A DNA stretch of 7,294 nucleotides. It comes from Desulfotignum sp. (GTDB taxonomy: Bacteria > Desulfobacterota > Desulfobacteria > Desulfobacterales > Desulfobacteraceae). Both the position numbers and the translations under genes were made by a program. The DNA lies in NCBI GenBank assembly GCA_011390235.1, contig JAABSS010000015.1:1-7294 (forward strand), given 5' to 3'. Under the pieces are notes generated by a model that saw nothing but the letters and a program-made list of their open reading frames with translations, ran no database searches and was not told where the DNA came from. Every line of letters starts with the position of its first letter. The first letter of the stretch is position 1. Of this stretch, positions 1 to 4,973 are shown piece by piece.

Positions 1-647
1 TAAAGCATAGCGTTGAAAGGACTGGTTCCCATCACCAGTAAAAGCAGGAATCCGGTCACGCTCAAAAAAGTATACACAGTAAGCACCCGACGTGCGTGGG
101 CTTTTGTTCCCCCTACCAGATCTTCTTCTTTGGCCTCAGTGACAGCAAATTGTTTGGTCTTTGATCCTGGTCGAAAGAGCAGGGCGACAGTGAGAACAAC
201 GATACCCAGCCCCCCATACCATTGCATCCAGGCGCGGGCAAAAAGAAATGTCTGCGGCTGATCCTGCAGGCTCTTCACCGTGCTGAGACCAGTGGTGGTA
301 GCTGCGGAGATGGTCTCAAAGAGAGCGTCAGGAAAAGTCAGCCCTGCACCCATCACGGGAAAAGTCATTACAAGAGGCGTAAACAAAAACATGAAAGCCA
401 CAATAACCATGGCTTCATTGACCTGGACCTCTGCAGGAGCACGCAGGCGCCCGAGAAGGCCGCCAAGTCCGGTCAGTACGACAAGGACAATGGTATATCT
501 GACAGTTATAAGGATCTCACCACAGATCAGCGAAACCACCAGAGGTACCACTGTCAGTGCAGCGACAATAAGGCAAAGCTGTCCGAAATATTTTGTCAAA
601 ACTGAGAAACGGACTGCATAGGTGAGTTCTGCTGCTTGTTTTGTCAA
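1..647 (-). CDS. trkH: TrkH-family potassium transporter, N-terminal part (runs off left edge)
   Basis: Reading the minus strand from 647 leftward gives 215 codons without a stop. They encode a hydrophobic protein with alternating membrane segments. Near residues 110-122 it carries a P-loop sequence ALFETISAATTTGLSTV, the first potassium selectivity-filter motif of TrkH/KtrB transporters. Downstream, WMQWYGGLGIVVL is another stretch typical of the family. TrkH is the membrane subunit of a potassium uptake system, usually regulated by TrkA; no trkA is visible here. Family members are about 480 residues, so a little under half is present. The start is taken as TTG at 645-647: a stop codon lies in frame two codons upstream, and GAGGT at 653-657 (minus sense) is well placed as ribosome binding site. 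That site lies in the stem of an inverted repeat. The plus-strand open frames over this stretch have no family features and are shadows. Confidence 0.9.
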   Translation of the reverse strand, partial: MTKQAAELTYAVRFSVLTKYFGQLCLIVAALTVVPLVVSLICGEILITVRYTIVLVVLTGLGGLLGRLRAPAEVQVNEAMVIVAFMFLFTPLVMTFPVMGAGLTFPDALFETISAATTTGLSTVKSLQDQPQTFLFARAWMQWYGGLGIVVLTVALLFRPGSKTKQFAVTEAKEEDLVGGTKAHARRVLTVYTFLSVTGFLLLLVMGTSPFNAML

Positions 648-652
648 TGGTT

Positions 653-710
653 ACCTCATTCAACCTGATACAGGTACAAGATATAGTAAATGTATCAGGT
701 TGAATGAGGT
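653..710. repeat. Perfect 20-bp inverted repeat over the trkH ribosome binding site
   Basis: The arms are 653-672 (ACCTCATTCAACCTGATACA) and 691-710, its exact reverse complement, with an 18-bp loop at 673-690. In trkH mRNA the 3' arm contains the GAGGT ribosome binding site, and the TTG start lies 5 nt beyond it. The hairpin could therefore hide the start region. The arms could instead be a pair of protein binding sites, or the relic of a small palindromic element. No T-run follows, so it does not look like an ordinary intrinsic terminator. Confidence 0.85.
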
Positions 711-821
711 TAAAGCAAGAAAAAAGTTGAGAGTTGTTCTTGTCCCGGATTAAAACAAGAGCATGGGATGACATGGGTGGTGTTCATTCTGTATGCCCTG
801 CTGGGGGCCAGTCTGGCGTTT

Positions 822-852
822 TCCGGTCGGTGACTCCGGTCGGTGACTCCGG
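822..852. repeat. 13-bp tandem repeat
   Basis: The unit TCCGGTCGGTGAC occurs twice head to tail (822-834 and 835-847) and is followed by a partial third copy TCCGG (848-852). It lies between the trkH hairpin and the oxidoreductase stub. The rest of the gap 711-863 holds nothing I can support as a gene. Confidence 0.85.
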
Positions 853-863
853 CCTTTACGGGG

Positions 864-1103
864 TCATGATGCCAGCAGATCGGTTTGAAACGGCAGTTCC
901 CTGAGGCGCACCCCGGTTGCCCTGAAAACGGCATTTGCCACGGCAGGTGCCACTGACGGGAACACCGGTTCACCGATACCGCCCGCCTTGAGATTGTTTT
1001 GGGCGATATGCACCTTGATTCTGCCCTTCTTGTCCACCGACACTTCTGCCATGTGGGCGGCAAAGGATTCAAAACATGCGGTAACGGCAATCCCTTTCTG
1101 GCG
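864..1103 (-). pseudogene. C-terminal stub of a xanthine dehydrogenase-family (IorB-like) molybdopterin subunit
   Basis: The minus strand encodes about 79 residues ending at TGA 864-866. They match the extreme C-terminus of isoquinoline 1-oxidoreductase beta-like proteins: RQKGIAV, then AEVSV, then GGIGEPVFPSVAPAVANAVF, then ATGVRLRELPF. In this family the Glu of the G-x-G-E-P motif is the catalytic base at the molybdenum site, and it is still present. The full protein is about 700 residues. Upstream of about 1103 the frame stays open, but the translation no longer resembles the family, and the plus-strand holin-like gene begins at 1191. The stub has no start site of its own and none of the earlier cofactor-binding domains. 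It is best read as the remnant left after deletion or rearrangement of a former iorB-like gene. The family call is from remembered motifs. Confidence 0.75.
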
Positions 1104-1190
1104 GTTTTCGATTATTTTTGGTAAGATTATCAGGACTGTTGCCGGAACAGGTTTGAAAATATGAATACCCCATGAAACAGGAGAATTTTT

Positions 1191-1523
1191 ATGTCCACCC
1201 TGGCCAACATGCTTATTCTGAGTGTTGCTGTTTTTCTCACCGCAAATATTATTCCCGGTATCCGGATTAAGAGTTTTGTAACTGCTGTCGTTGTTGCCGT
1301 TGTCTACAGTGTGATCAATTTTCTGTTCGGCTGGCTGCTGATCCTGCTTTCTTTGCCTTTTATGATCATCACATTCGGGTTGTTCAAACTGGTGATTAAT
1401 GCGGTGCTCCTGTGGGCGACAGACAAGTTGATCGAAGATTTCAGGATCAGGGATTTTTTTACCACGTTCCTTGCAGCTCTGTGCATCACACTGGTTGATT
1501 CTTTTATTAAATGGGCTTTATAA
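1191..1523 (+). CDS. Phage holin family 4 (PF04020/YvlD-type) membrane protein
   Basis: This is a 110-residue, almost wholly hydrophobic protein with about four membrane helices (roughly residues 5-25, 28-50, 52-75 and 88-108). It has the family hallmarks: NIIPGIRIKSF near residues 19-30, VYSVINFLFGW in the second helix, LSLPFMIITFGLFKLVINAVLLW in the third, and a C-terminal helix preceded by a charged loop. Members are 110-120 residues, so the gene is complete. They are called holin-like because of topology. Most are chromosomal inner-membrane proteins of unknown role, and the B. subtilis YvlD relative is linked to envelope stress. AGGAG at 1179-1183 is well placed before the ATG. It stands alone between a broken minus-strand gene and a decayed gap. 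No phage lysis genes are nearby, so a lytic role is not supported. Confidence 0.88.
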   Translation: MSTLANMLILSVAVFLTANIIPGIRIKSFVTAVVVAVVYSVINFLFGWLLILLSLPFMIITFGLFKLVINAVLLWATDKLIEDFRIRDFFTTFLAALCITLVDSFIKWAL

Positions 1524-1765
1524 TGGCCTTATAATTTCTGAATACGCTCAAAGGCCGTCCCCTGGACCTGGATATGCCTGAAATACAACCTGTCTGCGAT
1601 GTGCTTGAAGCATCGTGGAAATAACCAATTAAAAGGAGACGTAACACTCAGAAAATGGTGAACTGTTATGGCTCCTGGTTCCACGCCGTGCATGCATTGT
1701 TCAGGTACCTGGCTTTCAATTGAATTTTCTTAGGCTGGCAGCCCATTGAGATCGTTCAGGCGGTT
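1524..1765. other. Gap with a decayed coding tail and small palindromes
   Basis: No intact gene is visible in these 242 bp. On the plus strand an open stretch from about 1534 to the TAA at 1622-1624 gives a protein-like tail (GRPLDLDMPEIQPVCDVLEA, then SWK) with no start codon in a suitable place, perhaps the end of a lost gene. AGGAGA near 1635 is followed at 1655 by a 22-codon ATG frame, too far away to be convincing. The exact palindromes CAGGTACCTG (1702-1711) and TTCAATTGAA (1715-1724) lie close together before the end of the methyltransferase gene. No clear terminator was found for either flanking gene. Confidence 0.4.
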
Positions 1766-2572
1766 TTAAACTGCGCCAGATAAAGGCACCATGCCCCAGG
1801 AAAAAATATCTTCTTTTGCCAGGATGCCGGACACCCGGGCAGCCCTTACCAGATCCGGGTTAAGGATATCCAGAAGGGCAAAATTCAGGCCGGCTGAAGC
1901 CAGCATGGCCACATAGCTTTGCTCGACAGAAAGGCGCCTGGCCTTGTCCGGGGCACTGGTGCCCAGGTTGGAGATGCCGCCGATGGTCCGCACCGTGAAC
2001 CCCAGCAGATCCGGCAGGGTGCGGATCACCTCCAGCACATGCCTTGCCTGGACTATCCCGTCCGTCCATGCCAGGGGCGGAATCACCGGATCGATGATCA
2101 CCTGCTCTTTTGCCACGCCGGCAGATTCCGCCGCAGCCATCAGATCCAGGGCCACCTCGTACCGTTGGGCCGCATCCTTTGGTACCCGGGAGTCCGGATA
2201 CAACAAAAATCCCACAATGTCGGCCTCATATTTTCTGGCCAGGGGCAGAATCTTTTCCAGTTTGCGGGGCTCCAGGGAGAACCCGTTGATAATGATCCGG
2301 TTTTTGGCTGCCTTCATCCCGGCTGTCATGGCATCGGGATTGGCCGTATCGATGAGCAGGGGCAGGTCTGTCACTGCCTGTACCGCGTCAATGAAAAACC
2401 GCATGCCCGGTTCAGCCAGTTTTCCCAGAGGTCCGGTATTCACATCGATGGCCCATGCTCCACGTTTTTCACAGGCTTTCACCAGGTCCTGGACCGGTTC
2501 CGGGTCAAACTGCTGCAACGCACGACTGATTTCCGGCCTGGTGATACGCAGATTATCGGCAATCAGTTTCAT
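1766..2572 (-). CDS. Pterin-binding methyltransferase, MeTr/AcsE-like (dihydropteroate synthase fold, PF00809)
   Basis: The protein has 268 residues in a TIM-barrel pterin-binding fold. From the ATG at 2572 the landmarks are D43/N45 (AIDVNTGP), D75 (LLIDTANPDAM), N96 (IIINGFSLEP), D161 (VIIDPVIPPL) and N202 (GGISNLGTSAP). As I recall, the pterin contacts of Moorella MeTr are Asp75, Asn96, Asp160 and Asn199, so the positions agree almost exactly. That agreement favours 2572 over an in-frame ATG at 2617, which would add 15 residues. Such enzymes move the methyl group of methyl-tetrahydrofolate to a corrinoid protein in the cytoplasm (Wood-Ljungdahl pathway or corrinoid methyl transfer). No CODH/ACS or corrinoid gene is in the window, so the partner is unknown. 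The small gene 2643-2975 lies just upstream on the same strand and probably shares its transcript. Confidence 0.85.
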   Translation of the reverse strand: MKLIADNLRITRPEISRALQQFDPEPVQDLVKACEKRGAWAIDVNTGPLGKLAEPGMRFFIDAVQAVTDLPLLIDTANPDAMTAGMKAAKNRIIINGFSLEPRKLEKILPLARKYEADIVGFLLYPDSRVPKDAAQRYEVALDLMAAAESAGVAKEQVIIDPVIPPLAWTDGIVQARHVLEVIRTLPDLLGFTVRTIGGISNLGTSAPDKARRLSVEQSYVAMLASAGLNFALLDILNPDLVRAARVSGILAKEDIFSWGMVPLSGAV

Positions 2573-2642
2573 ACTGTCATCCCTGTTTTCCCGGGGCTGC
2601 ATCCCCTTTGTTGACATTCCCGTATATCATGCAGTCTCTTTC

Positions 2643-2975
2643 TTATTCTTTGAAACAGATGGATGCATCTTTTGGCAAAGCCAGTCCGGCGCTTACTTCC
2701 AGGGCTTTGAGAATGCCGGATATGACAGGGCAGGAAATATGGGGGATGGTTTTTAAGGAAGTTTCCAGTATGGTTGAATGGACTGCCCCGGTCTGTTTGT
2801 TTTTGAACAGTTCCGCCATCAGGTCAATCTCTTTGTCCCCGAGAAGGTCATTTACTTTCTGCCAGTTGGGGCATTGGCTTTCCAGTCTGAAGATAGCCTT
2901 GTATCCGGTTGTCTTTTCTGCATATACATTTGTAACAAAGCCGCAGATGCCGGCATTGATTTCAACGATTGTCAT
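2643..2975 (-). CDS. Small conserved cysteine-containing protein (possibly DUF6951)
   Basis: This is a 110-residue soluble protein beginning MTIVEINAGICGFVTNV, with no signal peptide or membrane helix. It has four cysteines: C11 in GICGF, one in ESQCPNW, one in HISCPVI, and one near the C-terminus in SICFKE. The pattern recalls a family of small proteins found in anaerobic bacteria and methanogens, possibly DUF6951, but that name is from memory and uncertain. Function is unknown; the cysteines could bind a metal or cluster. AAGGAT lies about 8 nt before the ATG. The gene ends 70 bp before the preferred start of the MeTr-like gene (25 bp before the longer alternative), so the two look co-transcribed. 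Codons for KNKQTGAVHS through ISGILKAL are duplicated at 4448-4551. Confidence 0.7.
   Translation of the reverse strand: MTIVEINAGICGFVTNVYAEKTTGYKAIFRLESQCPNWQKVNDLLGDKEIDLMAELFKNKQTGAVHSTILETSLKTIPHISCPVISGILKALEVSAGLALPKDASICFKE
2701..2804. repeat. 104-bp direct repeat, copy 1 (inside the small cysteine protein gene)
   Basis: These bases match 4448-4551 in the same orientation with 7 differences in 104 by hand count (about 93 percent), offset by 1747 bp and without gaps. Copy 1 lies inside an intact gene and is therefore the likely parent. The matching peptides share 32 of 35 residues. Confidence 0.9.
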
Positions 2976-3152
2976 CGGGTTTATCCTTTATTTATCTTTT
3001 CCATAGTAAATGTTATTTTTAGGATATCCGTCAGATAATTACAAGACAATGGGCAATGAAGCAGCCTTTTTTTTGTCAGATACCCGGATATGCGGTCGAC
3101 GCGGATCTATCTGTTTTCCGGGATTGTATCCGTATCGGTACGGGAATTCATG
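2976..3152. promoter_or_regulatory. Divergent intergenic region with a CCGTA/TACGG dyad
   Basis: This gap separates the minus-strand small-protein/MeTr genes from the plus-strand toxin-antitoxin unit and should hold promoters for both. A minus-sense TACTAT about 30 bp before the small-protein start is a possible -10 box, but I see no good -35. At 3130-3143 lies a dyad with arms CCGTA and TACGG around TCGG. Its centre is 44 bp, about four helical turns, from the centre of the palindrome at the toxin start. An ATG frame from 3056 covers part of the gap, but it has no ribosome binding site or family features. Confidence 0.4.
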
Positions 3153-3190
3153 TTGACAAAAATTTTATGTATGCGTACAATTGTACGTAT
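3153..3190 (+). promoter_or_regulatory. Sigma70-type promoter with palindromic operator over the -10 box of the PIN toxin
   Basis: TTGACA (3153-3158), a 17-bp spacer and TACAAT (3176-3181) form a near-consensus sigma70 promoter. The -10 box lies in the exact palindrome CGTACAATTGTACG (3174-3187), which extends to 3171-3190 with one mismatched pair. Transcription should begin near 3187-3189, at the toxin ATG (3189), so the message would have almost no leader. Type II toxin-antitoxin operons are usually repressed by the antitoxin or the complex binding such dyads; that role is inferred here. Confidence 0.75.
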
Positions 3191-3584
3191 GAAAATTATA
3201 GCAGACACAAATACTTTTTTGGCTGTTACGCTTTATGAACCGGAACGGGACAGTATTATCAGGCTTACTGTGGGTCATGATTTAGTGGCACCGGATATTT
3301 TACCCTTTGAAATTGGAAATGCATTGTCTGCGATGCTTAAAAGAGGCAGGCTTACGCCTGAAAACCTGTTATTTGTCTGGGATGCTGCGCAGCAAATACC
3401 GGTTGATTTGCGCAGTATTAATATCCGGGAGGCGTTGAAAATAGCATCTCAGTTTAACATATATGCATATGATGCATATTTTTTAACATGTGCTGCTTCT
3501 TTAAACAGTCCTTTAATGACCCTTGACCGTCGTATGATCGAAGTCGCTCAGGGTCTGGGTATTCATGTAGTGGAGGTTACCTGA
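3189..3584 (+). CDS. vapC: PIN-domain ribonuclease toxin (VapC-like)
   Basis: The protein has 131 residues with the PIN-fold acidic set: D6 in IIADTN, E41 in PFEIGNAL, D95 in YAYDAYFL and D113 in MTLDRRM. These coordinate the metal that cleaves RNA in VapC toxins. The length fits the family. The start is ATG 3189, since PIN toxins begin a few residues before the DTN motif. In-frame ATGs at 3171 and 3150 would add residues encoded by the promoter. No Shine-Dalgarno precedes 3189, which fits leaderless translation. The stop overlaps the antitoxin ATG by one base (TGATG), so the antitoxin is probably translationally coupled. The toxin-first order is opposite to most vapBC operons. The acidic residues are intact and it is likely active. 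Confidence 0.9.
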   Translation: MKIIADTNTFLAVTLYEPERDSIIRLTVGHDLVAPDILPFEIGNALSAMLKRGRLTPENLLFVWDAAQQIPVDLRSINIREALKIASQFNIYAYDAYFLTCAASLNSPLMTLDRRMIEVAQGLGIHVVEVT

Positions 3585-3817
3585 TGAAAGTCTATACATA
3601 TTCAGAGGCGCGCCAAAAGTTCTCTGAAGTTCTGGATATTGCAAAATCGGAAGAGGTTGTTATTAAGCGCCGGGGCGGTGATATTTTTAAAATTATATTT
3701 ACCAAATCGCCCAAATCACCGTTTGATGTTCCAGGCATAAAAACAAAAGCAACAACCAAAGATATTCTTGATGCGGTTAAGGAATCCCGGGCAGGGACTG
3801 CCGAACCAGAGGCTTAG
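3584..3817 (+). CDS. Phd/YefM-family antitoxin
   Basis: The protein has 77 residues and begins MKVYTYSEARQKFSEVLDIA. This is the N-terminal DNA-binding layout of PhdYeFM antitoxins (PF02604): strand, then a helix with A-R-x-x-F-x-x-x-L, followed by EEVVIKRRGGDIFKII. The C-terminal part after about residue 45 is charged and probably disordered until it wraps the toxin. GGAGG at 3572-3576 lies inside the end of the toxin gene at good spacing, and the ATG overlaps the toxin stop. It should neutralise the PIN toxin and probably repress the palindromic promoter at 3153-3190. Pairing of a Phd/YefM antitoxin with a PIN toxin is known. Confidence 0.88.
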   Translation: MKVYTYSEARQKFSEVLDIAKSEEVVIKRRGGDIFKIIFTKSPKSPFDVPGIKTKATTKDILDAVKESRAGTAEPEA

Positions 3818-3832
3818 CCTGACCCCGAAGAT

Positions 3833-3874
3833 AATCCCGGCATTGGTCCGGCTTGACCGGCTGAATCCGGCACC
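3833..3874 (-). pseudogene. 42-bp fragment matching the CxxCxxCC (YkgJ-type) gene
   Basis: On the minus strand this encodes GCRIQPVKPDQCRDY, almost the same as GCRIQPVKPAQCRDF in the intact gene at 4970-5317. The DNA matches 5047-5088 with 5 differences in 42 by hand count, in the same orientation. Similarity stops sharply on both sides and no frame continues the domain. It is read as a scrap of a second copy left 15 bp after the antitoxin gene. A conserved structural repeat is possible but less likely, since the reading frame is preserved. Confidence 0.6.
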
Positions 3875-4081
3875 CGCTGATAGACTTATGCCGGTATTTT
3901 TCGGGACAATCAAGTGCGACAAAATGATATCCTGTTGAAAAACGGCAGCCCCTGTTTTACCTAAAGCGGTTTTATGATACCATGCCCCAAAATGCAACTT
4001 TTTTGGAAAAGTTTCCGGGAGGAGTTATGCAGATAAATTTAAAATGAAATTGCCCAAAACTACACATGGAGGATATTAAAG
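3875..4081. other. Gap between the two toxin-antitoxin units
   Basis: No gene is supported. A 21-codon plus-strand frame (3982-4047) includes an ATG at 4027 after a strong GGGAGGAG, which leaves only a six-residue peptide before its stop. This looks like the start of a lost gene or a short leader. GGAGG at 4068-4072 belongs to the antitoxin starting at 4082. I could not pick out a convincing promoter for that gene. Confidence 0.35.
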
Positions 4082-4294
4082 ATGATCACCGAAACAGAAT
4101 TAAAAGAAATGCCTTTAAGCCAGAAGCTTAGGCTTATGGAGATAATCTGGGATGATCTTCATAGAGAGTCCGAGACCTACGAATCACCCGATTGGCACAG
4201 GATGGAACTGGAAGCAACAGAATATCGTCGAAAATCTGGCCTTGAGGAGCCGATGGACTGGGATGAGACGAAAAAAAAATTGTTGAACCGATAA
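4082..4294 (+). CDS. Addiction-module antitoxin (PF09720-like)
   Basis: This 70-residue acidic protein has the pattern of the putative addiction-module component family: L-S-x-x-x-K-L-R-L-M-E-x-I-W-D-D-L near residues 12-26, then SPDWHRMELE near residues 40-49, and a charged C-terminus. Family members run 65-80 residues, so it is complete. GGAGG at 4068-4072 lies nine bases before the ATG. The family is usually followed directly by a RelE/ParE toxin. Here an ATG begins one base after the stop, but that toxin is truncated. It is therefore an antitoxin without its own working partner, perhaps a relic or able to counter related toxins elsewhere. Confidence 0.8.
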   Translation: MITETELKEMPLSQKLRLMEIIWDDLHRESETYESPDWHRMELEATEYRRKSGLEEPMDWDETKKKLLNR

Positions 4295-4295
4295 A

Positions 4296-4457
4296 ATGAT
4301 TCCCAAGATACTTCCTTCAGCTTTTGATGATTTAAAAAAAGGCTTCACCGTTGCACAGGTGGAAATTTTTCAACCCCTGACTCCCGACATCCCAGGCAGC
4401 CATTTTTCCTGGAACCGCCGATGGAAAAGTTCCCGGTTCGTGGGAACAGGGCCTTGA
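4296..4457 (+). pseudogene. Truncated RelE/ParE-type toxin, 5' stub
   Basis: The ATG lies one base after the antitoxin stop, and the first 17 residues, MIPKILPSAFDDLKKGF, resemble the start of ParE/RelE toxins paired with PF09720 antitoxins. After about 4346 the resemblance ends. The frame runs through unrelated sequence and closes at TGA 4455-4457, inside the copied 104-bp fragment, giving 53 codons instead of the usual 95-100. The catalytic and ribosome- or gyrase-contacting parts of the family fold are missing, so it should not be a working toxin. Position and reading frame support the identification more than the short similarity does. Confidence 0.65.
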
Positions 4458-4551
4458 GAATGCCGGATATGACAGGGCAGGAAATATGGGGGATGTTTTT
4501 TAAGGCAGTTTCCAGTATGAAGGAATGGACAGCCCCGGTCTGTTTGTTTTT
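4448..4551 (-). pseudogene. Duplicated 104-bp fragment of the small cysteine protein gene (copy 2)
   Basis: This matches 2701-2804 at about 93 percent with no gaps. In minus frame it encodes KNKQTGAVHSFILETALKNI followed by PHISCPVISGILKAL, 32 of 35 residues the same as the intact protein. Both ends of the match are abrupt, and the N-terminal GICGF part is absent. The fragment holds the TGA that closes the plus-strand ParE stub and, in another frame, the TAA (4500-4502) that closes the GIY-YIG gene. Confidence 0.85.
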
Positions 4552-4973
4552 CTTGGCTGCACCTTTATCGGTGCGGTCAGTTTCCGGAAGGCCGACACCA
4601 TGGGCATTTTTTTGAAGAAAAACAGGTGGGCGCAGCACCGGCAGTCAGAAGCACCGAAACCGGGGGCAATGATGCTGCCCCCAAGTGTTTGAAAATGCCC
4701 TGCCCAGCGGCATTCACAGACTTCCGGATGGCGAGTCTGCCAGATGCGGATAACAGGAAGGCGCACCGTGAGGTAGTCGATATGCCACCGCAAAGGCTTG
4801 TGCGGTTTCAGGTGGCGGCCCGTCCGGGCAGCAAGGCCCCCCGGGCCGAAGGCGGAACCGGTGTACACATACCAGCCTCGGGGAAAGGAGAATGTGCCCA
4901 GCCTGCCTACGGAAATGGTTTGCCCCCGTCTGTTGTGAAGGATCAGGGCATATGTGCCGGCAGATGAGTTCAC
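4500..4973 (-). CDS. GIY-YIG nuclease-fold protein, DUF123 (PF01986), with chimeric C-terminus
   Basis: From the GTG at 4971-4973 the protein has 157 residues. Residues 6-8 (GTY) and 35-39 (YVYTG) are the GIY and YIG elements, and R50 fits the conserved helix arginine. WHIDYL (63-68) and GFGASDCRCCAHLFFF (105-120) are DUF123 hallmarks. DUF123 proteins are small stand-alone or Nth-linked proteins of unproven function with a nuclease-like fold. The GTG overlaps the YkgJ-type stop (GTGA), with GGAG just upstream, which favours it over ATG 5003 inside the neighbour. The domain normally ends near residue 122. Residues 123-157 are foreign, and the last 16 or so are read out of frame from the copied 104-bp fragment. 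The catalytic part appears whole, so the protein may still fold. Confidence 0.85.
   Translation of the reverse strand: MNSSAGTYALILHNRRGQTISVGRLGTFSFPRGWYVYTGSAFGPGGLAARTGRHLKPHKPLRWHIDYLTVRLPVIRIWQTRHPEVCECRWAGHFQTLGGSIIAPGFGASDCRCCAHLFFFKKMPMVSAFRKLTAPIKVQPRKTNRPGLSIPSYWKLP

Noticed and set aside
13..621. Three overlapping plus-strand frames at the left edge
   Set aside because: They are antisense to a clear TrkH protein with its potassium-filter motif, have low-complexity composition and show no family features.
768..833. 21-codon plus-strand frame, MTWVVFILYALLGASLAF, resembling one membrane helix
   Set aside because: There is no ribosome binding site and it ends inside the tandem repeat. 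It is too short to tell from chance, though it could be a lost gene's start.
1655..1723. 22-codon ATG frame after AGGAGA in the gap before the methyltransferase
   Set aside because: The spacing from the ribosome binding site is too long and the peptide has no recognisable features.
3056..3238. Plus-strand 60-codon ATG frame before the PIN toxin
   Set aside because: It has no ribosome binding site, overlaps the toxin in another frame and lacks family features. The PIN reading is far stronger.
3716..3997. Minus-strand 93-codon frame opposite the antitoxin
   Set aside because: It overlaps the antitoxin and the YkgJ scrap in a frame that breaks the scrap's similarity. There is no ribosome binding site.
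4345..4638. Minus-strand 97-codon frame containing the copied KNKQTGAVHS segment as a possible second small cysteine gene
   Set aside because: Only the middle 35 residues resemble the parent. The N-terminal part overlaps the DUF123 domain end in another frame and lacks the GICGF start, so it is a fragment and not a paralogue.
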